Shown here piece by piece: positions 1 through 4,785 of a DNA stretch of 7,204 nt. Every line of letters starts with the position of its first letter. Position 1 is the stretch's first letter. Under the pieces are notes generated by a model. The model ran no database searches and was not told where the DNA came from. It worked only from the letters and a program-made list of their open reading frames with translations. This stretch comes from HyVt-560 sp964577195 (lineage in GTDB: Bacteria; Pseudomonadota; Gammaproteobacteria; UWMA-0217): NCBI GenBank assembly GCA_964577195.1, contig CAZNYF010000148.1, forward strand, positions 1 to 7,204. Reading direction: 5' to 3'. A program made the position numbers and the translations under genes.

Positions 1-1
1 C

Positions 2-43
2 CCTGGGGTGAGTGTGCGGAGTCCTGCTGATTTTTTAGGGTGA
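2..43 (+). pseudogene. Possible C-terminal tail of a PIN-family toxin (partial, left edge)
   Basis: An open frame enters from the left edge and stops at TGA 41-43. It reads P-G-V-S-V-R-S-P-A-D-F-L-G. The pattern 'G-V-x-V-x-SPADFL' resembles the last residues of proteins annotated as putative toxin-antitoxin toxin component, PIN family, which often end in a beta strand followed by S/T-P-x-E/D-F-L. PIN toxins are RNases. Only 13 residues are visible, so this rests on a short motif recalled from the family. It gains a little weight from the antitoxin-like ORF 125 bases downstream. It could equally be chance reading of non-coding DNA. Confidence 0.22.
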
Positions 44-55
44 AAACGGAGTACC

Positions 56-87
56 CGTAGCATCGTCATTCCGCGGGGATTGCTACG
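56..87. repeat. Inverted repeat / potential hairpin
   Basis: CGTAGCA (56-62) is the exact reverse complement of TGCTACG (81-87). Two further pairs (T63-A79 and C64-G78) can form if T80 is bulged out. The loop contains the self-complementary CCGCGG at 71-76. No T-tract follows on either strand, so it is not a convincing intrinsic terminator. It lies between the possible toxin tail and the antitoxin-like ORF. It could be an operator, an mRNA structure or a decayed dispersed repeat. Confidence 0.35.
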
Positions 88-158
88 TTGAAAGTGATAC
101 CAAATTGTTTTTGAAGACGGTATTTCCCAGCAGAAAACTAACCACTTTATATTTAGCT

Positions 159-162
159 GGAG
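159..162 (+). promoter_or_regulatory. Ribosome binding site of the antitoxin-like ORF
   Basis: GGAG lies 6 bases upstream of ATG 169. It is too close to the alternative ATG at 163 to serve it, so it decides the start. A good Shine-Dalgarno is the main sign that this ORF was once, or still is, translated. Confidence 0.45.
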
Positions 163-168
163 ATGATC

Positions 169-300
169 ATGAAAAAGGCACCTGAAATTGGGAAATTTCT
201 GGATCAGGATGAAATGGATGTGTATGAATCCATTGAATCAACCAGTTGTAGCATCAAACAATCTGTAGGTGCTAGTGCGTCACCGACTCAAATTCAATGA
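169..300 (+). CDS. Small antitoxin-like protein, probably truncated (43 aa)
   Basis: This ORF starts at ATG 169 and ends at TGA 298-300. I prefer this start to the in-frame ATG at 163 because GGAG at 159-162 sits 6 bases before it. The N-terminal part (K-K-A-P-E-I-G-K-F-L-D-Q-D-E-M-D-V-Y-E-S-I-E-S) resembles the start of small antitoxins of the CopG/BrnA kind, where an acidic 'LDxxExxxxESIE' helix precedes the DNA-binding region. Full-length members are usually about 75-100 residues. Here the similarity fades after about residue 24 and the last 18 residues are Ser/Gln/Ala-rich. The final 29 bases run antisense through the end of pyc. I infer a truncated antitoxin gene, perhaps cut by a rearrangement that placed pyc next to it. 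The other two plus-strand frames hit stops at once, so a simple frameshift does not restore it. It may not be a functional gene, and the family call is tentative. Confidence 0.42.
   Translation: MKKAPEIGKFLDQDEMDVYESIESTSCSIKQSVGASASPTQIQ
172..202 (-). terminator. Weak candidate terminator for pyc
   Basis: Read on the minus strand downstream of pyc, a hairpin can form between bases 199-194 and 189-184 (arms GAAATT/AATTTC, 4-base loop). Two more G-C pairs lie beyond one mismatch (201-202 with 181-182), and TTTTT (176-172) follows shortly after. The stem is AT-rich and the T-tract is about 4 bases from its outer edge, so it would be weak at best. It lies inside the small plus-strand ORF. I see no better terminator between pyc and the left edge. 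Confidence 0.22.
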
Positions 301-3300
301 CCAAATCACCCTGCTCTACCAGCTCTCCTTCGGTCAGACAGATTCTACCAATGACTGCCGAGAATGGAGCGGTAATCGTTGATTCCATTTTCATCGCTTC
401 AATTACAAACAAGGCATCTCTTTCGTTAACCGACTGACCTTCCTTTACCAACACGGCAGATAGTTTTCCAAGCAATGGTGCGCCGATTTGATTTTCTTCT
501 ACTGCCTTGGGATTAACCTTTGCTGTGCTGATAGCGGAGCGATCCCGAACCTGTACGCTCCTGGTCTGTCCGTTAAAATCGAAGGTGACGGTACTCAGGC
601 CATTTTCATCGGGTGGAGATTGGTAAATTAAACGTATAATCAGGCTTTTTCCAGGCGCAAGCTTGACGTGAATTTCTTCGTTTTGTTTTAAACCGAATAA
701 AAATGCGGGGGTTGGTAAACGACTGATCTGACCGAAGGTTTCGACATGCTCATGAAACTGCGTATAAACATCGGGATACATCTTATAGGAGAGGAAATCG
801 AGAAACGTCTGGGTATCTCCAAATTCTTCAGTAAATGCTAAAAACTCTTTATCAAAATCCACTGCTTCAAGGTAATCATTGGGTCGCTTTGAAAATGGTT
901 TATCGCCTTTTAACACCAATTTACTCAGCGCTTTTGGAAAGCCTCCTTCAACCTGACCGAGATTACCTTTAAATAAATCAATCACAGAATCCGGAAATGC
1001 GAGAGAGTCACCTTGCGCCATCACATCCGCTTCAGTTAAACCGTTTGAGGTCATAAACAATGCCATATCACCCACCACTTTTGATGAGGGTGTTACCTTG
1101 ACAATATCACCAAACATTTTATTCACAATGGCATAGTTTTTCTTGATATCTTCGAATTTATGCTCCAAGCCTAAAGCCACCGCCTGTGGGCGTAAATTTG
1201 AATACTGACCACCAGGAATGGCGTGATCATAAACCTCTGCGGTTCCAGCTTTTAATCCCGATTCAAAGGGGTAATACATTTCCCGCACATCCTCCCAATA
1301 ATTCGAATACTGATTCAGGGAATCTAGATTAAATGTCTGTTCACGTTCATGCCCTTGTAAAATCGCAATCATCGAATTCAAGTTTACCTGGGATGTCAGG
1401 CCGGATACCGAACTCAAACAGGCATCCACAATATCTACATCAGCCTCAATCGCTTTCAATAAAGTGGTGGCTTGGATTGAGGAAGTATCATGGCAATGCA
1501 GGTGAATGGGTAAATCCACCGCTTCTTTCAATGCAGGAATGAGTATTTCTGCTGCATAGGGTTTTAAAACACCGGCCATGTCTTTAACCGCCAGCATGTG
1601 TGCGCCACAATCTTCCAGCTGCTTTGCAAGATCAATATAGTATTGCAAATTGTATTTGTAACCGGGTTCTGTATTGAGTATATCGCCGGTATAGCAAATA
1701 GTGCCTTCTGCTATGCCACCGGTATTTTCACGGACAAACTGGATTGATTTTCGCATTCCTTCAACCCAGTTAAGAGAATCAAAAATACGGAAAACATCCA
1801 TGCCATTTTCCCAGGATTTTTCGATAAACTTTTCAATCAAGTTATCAGGATAAGCTTTGTAACCGACACCGTTAGAACCACGAAATAACATCTGAAAAAG
1901 CACATTAGGAATCGATTGACGTAACAATTTTAAACGTTCCCAGGGGCATTCATGCAAAAAACGCATCGACACATCAAAGGTCGCACCGCCCCACATTTCC
2001 AATGAAAACAGCTGCGAATGATTTTTAGCCATGCCCTCGGCCACTTCCAGCATATCAATGGTTCTAACCCGTGTTGCCAGTAAAGACTGATGCGCATCTC
2101 GCATAGTGGTATCGGTATAAAGAATATTTTTCTGGTTTTTAATCCATTCAACCAATCCTTCTGCGCCTAATTCAGTCAGCAGGTTTTTGGTTCCTTTTGG
2201 GAACTCGCTTTGTTGATCAAATTCTGGCACCACAGGTATTCGTAATTGGCGATCAGGGTCGATATTTTTGACATCAGGGTTACCATTAACAATCACATCT
2301 CCCAAATATCGGAGTGTTTTTGTTCCTCGGTCAAAACTACGGGTGATTTTAAATACTTCAGGATGAAGCTCAAGAAATGTAACCGTTGCCTGCCCGGAAG
2401 AAAATACCGGATGCTCCAGGACATTTTCCAGAAAACCGATATTGGTCTTTACTCCGCGAACCCTGAATTCTCTTAGCGCCCGGTGAATTCTTTGCACTGC
2501 ACCTTCCAGCGTCCTTCCCCAGGAAGAAACTTTCACCAGCATAGAATCAAAAAACGGCGACACTTTTGCGCCTGGAAAAGCCGCACCGGAATCCAGACGA
2601 ATACCAAAACCTCCCGCACTGCGATAAGCAATCAAGGTGCCAAAATCCGGCATAAAATCATGCGCGGGGTCTTCGGTAGTGATTCGACATTGCACTGCGT
2701 AGCCGTGACAAACAACGGATGATTGCGAGGGTATCTGGATTTCTTTGTCTGCTAATTTATGACCACTGGCAATATGAATCTGGCTACGAACAATATCGAT
2801 GCCAGTGATTTCTTCGGTAATTGTATGCTCAACCTGAATGCGTGGATTGACTTCAATAAAGTAAATGCCTTCATCTTTATCAACCAAAAACTCTACCGTA
2901 CCCGCATTGTAATACCCCACGCGTTGACAGATTTTTAATGCGTAGCCATAAAGTTTATCGCGCGTTTCCTGAGACAAAGTGATACTGGGTGCAATTTCGA
3001 TCACTTTTTGGAAGCGGCGCTGAACGGAACAATCGCGCTCAAATAGATGCACCAAATTGCCTGCCTGATCACCAAGAATTTGCACCTCGATATGTTTTGG
3101 TGAATCAATATATTTTTCCAGAAATACGGTGTCGTCACCGAAAGCCTTGGCGGCTTCGTTGCGGCCATCGTTAAATGCCTTTTCCAGCTCATCTACAGCC
3201 CGAATGATGCGCATCCCTCGCCCACCACCACCGGACGCGGCTTTAAGCATCAAAGGAAAACCGATACGCTCCGCTTCCTCCAGGGCAATGTCATAACTGT

Positions 3301-3727
3301 CGAGTTTTTTCTGGCTGTCTTCGATCACGGGCAAACCCGCCGCCATCGCGTTTGCTTTCGCCATCACTTTATCGCCAAGCTGCTCCATACTTTGTGCTGA
3401 AGGACCGATAAAAATAATGCCCTCTTCGTGACAGCGTTTCGCGAACTTAACATTTTCAGATAAAAACCCATAGCCGGGATGAATGGCATCAACCTGTTCG
3501 CGCTTGGCAACGTCGATAATACCTTCAATATCCAAATAAGGTTTTAACGGATCATCATCCGCGCCAATTTGATACGCCTCATCAGACTTGTAGCGATGTG
3601 GAGAGAATCTGTCCTCATACGTATAAATCGAAACGGTATTAATTTTTAGCTCAGAGGCCGCGCGCAGAACCCTGATTGCAATTTCGCCGCGATTGGCGAC
3701 CAGCAGCTTTTGTATTGTCTTAGTCAT
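272..3727 (-). CDS. pyc: Pyruvate carboxylase, single-chain
   Basis: This cytosolic biotin enzyme makes oxaloacetate from pyruvate, bicarbonate and ATP, refilling the TCA cycle and feeding gluconeogenesis. The 1151-residue length is normal for the one-polypeptide type. Biotin carboxylase covers residues 5-450: ATP-grasp loop around SGGGGRGM (165-172), K120, K162, H212, E214, K241, E279, the E292/N294/R296 cluster and R348. The carboxyltransferase barrel covers about 533-810: metal ligands D544 (in TMRDAHQS), K715 (carbamylated in the family), H744 and H746. A PYC/OADA conserved domain follows to about 1020. The biotinyl domain is C-terminal, with K1113 in EAMKM. R422, R424 and R467 match the arginines tied to acetyl-CoA activation in Rhizobium etli enzyme, so activation by acetyl-CoA is likely (inference). 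The residue matching the proton-shuttling Thr is S843 in PGGQYSNL. ATG 3727 overlaps the ppsR stop by 8 bases and has no clear Shine-Dalgarno, suggesting coupled translation. The 3' end overlaps a small convergent ORF. Confidence 0.97.
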   Translation of the reverse strand: MTKTIQKLLVANRGEIAIRVLRAASELKINTVSIYTYEDRFSPHRYKSDEAYQIGADDDPLKPYLDIEGIIDVAKREQVDAIHPGYGFLSENVKFAKRCHEEGIIFIGPSAQSMEQLGDKVMAKANAMAAGLPVIEDSQKKLDSYDIALEEAERIGFPLMLKAASGGGGRGMRIIRAVDELEKAFNDGRNEAAKAFGDDTVFLEKYIDSPKHIEVQILGDQAGNLVHLFERDCSVQRRFQKVIEIAPSITLSQETRDKLYGYALKICQRVGYYNAGTVEFLVDKDEGIYFIEVNPRIQVEHTITEEITGIDIVRSQIHIASGHKLADKEIQIPSQSSVVCHGYAVQCRITTEDPAHDFMPDFGTLIAYRSAGGFGIRLDSGAAFPGAKVSPFFDSMLVKVSSWGRTLEGAVQRIHRALREFRVRGVKTNIGFLENVLEHPVFSSGQATVTFLELHPEVFKITRSFDRGTKTLRYLGDVIVNGNPDVKNIDPDRQLRIPVVPEFDQQSEFPKGTKNLLTELGAEGLVEWIKNQKNILYTDTTMRDAHQSLLATRVRTIDMLEVAEGMAKNHSQLFSLEMWGGATFDVSMRFLHECPWERLKLLRQSIPNVLFQMLFRGSNGVGYKAYPDNLIEKFIEKSWENGMDVFRIFDSLNWVEGMRKSIQFVRENTGGIAEGTICYTGDILNTEPGYKYNLQYYIDLAKQLEDCGAHMLAVKDMAGVLKPYAAEILIPALKEAVDLPIHLHCHDTSSIQATTLLKAIEADVDIVDACLSSVSGLTSQVNLNSMIAILQGHEREQTFNLDSLNQYSNYWEDVREMYYPFESGLKAGTAEVYDHAIPGGQYSNLRPQAVALGLEHKFEDIKKNYAIVNKMFGDIVKVTPSSKVVGDMALFMTSNGLTEADVMAQGDSLAFPDSVIDLFKGNLGQVEGGFPKALSKLVLKGDKPFSKRPNDYLEAVDFDKEFLAFTEEFGDTQTFLDFLSYKMYPDVYTQFHEHVETFGQISRLPTPAFLFGLKQNEEIHVKLAPGKSLIIRLIYQSPPDENGLSTVTFDFNGQTRSVQVRDRSAISTAKVNPKAVEENQIGAPLLGKLSAVLVKEGQSVNERDALFVIEAMKMESTITAPFSAVIGRICLTEGELVEQGDLVIEFESVTH
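3720..3727 (-). promoter_or_regulatory. 8-base ppsR/pyc overlap, likely translational coupling site
   Basis: On the minus strand the sequence ATGACTAA contains both the pyc start ATG (3727-3725) and the ppsR stop TAA (3722-3720). The 18 bases before the ATG are A/C-rich and contain no GGAG-like motif. Ribosomes ending ppsR therefore probably re-initiate on pyc, tying the amount of carboxylase to that of the regulator. The overlap is seen directly; coupling is inferred. Confidence 0.5.
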
Positions 3728-4565
3728 ATAGTTTTTTGGTTTGAGGCATCACTCGATTAGTAACAACCTGAAAAATTCTTGCCGAGAGCTCTTCTATCGA
3801 ACTGGAAGTGGTATTAAAAACAGGTACGTCATACCGAACAAATAGTTCCTGTGCCTGATTAAGCTCAGACTTACATTTTGAAATTTTCGCATACTGACTA
3901 CCTGCTCTACGTTTCTCTCGGATATCGGCTAGTCTTTTAGGGCTAATCGTAAGTCCCACCAGTTTATCCTGATTTTTTTTGAGAATCTCGGGAAGATCAT
4001 CTTTTAAAAAATCATCATCGGTGAGTGGATAATTGGCAGCACGAATACCAAAATGTAGCGCTAAATAAAGACAAGTCGGGGTTTTTCCTGAGCGCGAGAC
4101 ACCAACCAAAATCACATCAGCATCGCTCATGTTTTTCAGTGTCATGCCATCATCATGGAGTAATGTGTAGTTAACAATATCCATTCGATGATCATAGGAA
4201 TGCGCATTTTTTAAACCATGACTCATACCGGATTCTCCCGATGGCGCAATTCCGATATCCTCGCTCACATCCTGCACGTAGCCTGTAAACAGCTCATAGT
4301 AGTGGCAGGGAGAGGAACTCAATATATCAGTGATTTTTTCATCTGGCATCGTCGCGAAAACCAACGGTGAAGCACCTGTTTCAATACTTAATTGCTTAAT
4401 CTCGACAGCAAGTTCTTGAGCTTTTTCAGGAGTGTTGAGAAACGGTTGATGGCGACGAACAAAATCCACTTGGGGAAACTGTGAAAGTACGCTTTCGCCC
4501 AAAGACTCCGCAGTAATTCCGGTACTTTCTGACACAAAATAGACGACACGGCTTGTCTTTGGCAT
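3720..4565 (-). CDS. ppsR: Phosphoenolpyruvate synthase regulatory protein (bifunctional kinase/pyrophosphorylase)
   Basis: PpsR inactivates PEP synthase by ADP-dependent phosphorylation of an active-site threonine and reactivates it by phosphate-dependent removal of that phosphate, releasing pyrophosphate. It thus sets the pyruvate-to-PEP flux. The 281-residue product matches the family size (E. coli 277) and aligns along its length. Features include the N-terminal VSESTGITAE (11-20; E. coli has SDGTAITAE, so the Asp is Glu here), YTLLHDDG (133-140), and the P-loop GVSRSGKTPT (155-164) with K161. FGIRAANYPL (172-181), GLTISPKRLADIREKRR (204-220) and the C-terminal NTTSSSIEE (251-259) complete it. 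The relative pyruvate, phosphate dikinase regulator shares the fold; the PEP synthase type fits better by similarity to the E. coli protein and the proteobacterial context, but the target gene is outside this window. GAGG at 4577-4580 lies 11 bases before ATG 4565. It is the first gene of an operon with pyc, whose ATG overlaps this stop (ATGACTAA). Confidence 0.95.
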   Translation of the reverse strand: MPKTSRVVYFVSESTGITAESLGESVLSQFPQVDFVRRHQPFLNTPEKAQELAVEIKQLSIETGASPLVFATMPDEKITDILSSSPCHYYELFTGYVQDVSEDIGIAPSGESGMSHGLKNAHSYDHRMDIVNYTLLHDDGMTLKNMSDADVILVGVSRSGKTPTCLYLALHFGIRAANYPLTDDDFLKDDLPEILKKNQDKLVGLTISPKRLADIREKRRAGSQYAKISKCKSELNQAQELFVRYDVPVFNTTSSSIEELSARIFQVVTNRVMPQTKKLYD

Positions 4566-4592
4566 AGAAGAACGATCCTCTGGTTGCCTTAG

Positions 4593-4621
4593 ATCATAGC
4601 AAAAATTGACTGGCAGCTCAG
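4593..4621 (-). promoter_or_regulatory. Extended -10 sigma-70 promoter for ppsR-pyc
   Basis: On the minus strand, TGCTATGAT gives an extended -10: TG at 4601-4600 and TATGAT at 4598-4593, five of six matches to TATAAT. With a 17-base spacer the -35 is CTGAGC (4621-4616), only three of six matches, which fits a promoter leaning on the extended -10. Transcription would begin near base 4586, leaving a leader of about 20 bases that includes the GAGG site at 4580-4577. The inverted repeat at 4608-4623 covers the -35 and part of the spacer. Confidence 0.5.
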
Positions 4622-4623
4622 TC
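4608..4623. repeat. Inverted repeat over the ppsR -35 region (candidate operator)
   Basis: GACTG (4608-4612) and CAGTC (4619-4623) are exact reverse complements separated by 6 bases. A further C-G pair in the centre gives 6 of 8 pairs across 16 bases. A third CAGTC occurs at 4649-4653. Because it covers the -35 of the ppsR promoter, a protein bound here would be placed to block RNA polymerase. No regulator family is recognised from the motif, and a short repeat like this can occur by chance. Confidence 0.3.
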
Positions 4624-4678
4624 TGATCCGTGACTTACAAGATCAATTCAGTCGGAAACAGATAAGCGTCGTTGCCTC

Positions 4679-4700
4679 GATATTCTGTTATCAGAAAATC
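4679..4700. repeat. 22-base near-perfect palindrome (candidate operator) between ppsR and glcB
   Basis: The arms GATATTCTG (4679-4687) and CAGAAAATC (4692-4700) surround TTAT and pair at 8 of 9 positions; the mismatch is A4682 against A4697. The core TTCTG-TTAT-CAGAA is exact. It is AT-rich, lies about 85 bases before the glcB ATG and about 80 bases upstream of the ppsR -10. The length and symmetry fit a site for a dimeric regulator able to act on both divergent operons. I cannot assign it to a specific regulator such as IclR, FadR or a LysR-type protein. Confidence 0.4.
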
Positions 4701-4773
4701 AAATACTCATCATTACTGCGCGCATCTAGTGTAAGACCAATATCCCAATTATCTTATAGGTACAGAAAAAACT

Positions 4774-4777
4774 GAGG
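4774..4777 (+). promoter_or_regulatory. Ribosome binding site of glcB
   Basis: GAGG lies 8 bases before ATG 4786, a normal spacing, and supports that start. The protein begins, as E. coli malate synthase G does, about ten residues before the conserved N-terminal helix. I did not find a convincing -35/-10 pair for glcB in 4680-4770. The AT-rich stretch near 4749-4759 offers only partial -10 matches. Confidence 0.6.
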
Positions 4778-4785
4778 TTCAGGTA

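Noticed and set aside
31..36. Run of six T as part of an intrinsic terminator
   Set aside because: The bases before it do not form a stable stem on the plus strand, so nothing supports termination.
1333..1542. 69-codon plus-strand open frame
   Set aside because: It lies wholly antisense inside the carboxyltransferase region of pyc and has no family resemblance.
1930..2151. 73-codon minus-strand open frame
   Set aside because: It is an alternative frame of pyc on the same strand, across the conserved start of the carboxyltransferase domain.
2246..3174. Three plus-strand open frames (2246-2476, 2483-2722, 2989-3174)
   Set aside because: All are antisense to the conserved biotin carboxylase and linker part of pyc, and their translations look like random shadow sequence.
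3001..3192. 63-codon minus-strand open frame
   Set aside because: It is an out-of-frame reading of the ATP-grasp region of pyc.
4672..4707. Possible glcB promoter with TTGCCT as -35
   Set aside because: At 16-18 base spacing the -10 would be AAAATC-like, and the better AATACT is 24 bases away, so it does not fit sigma-70 spacing.
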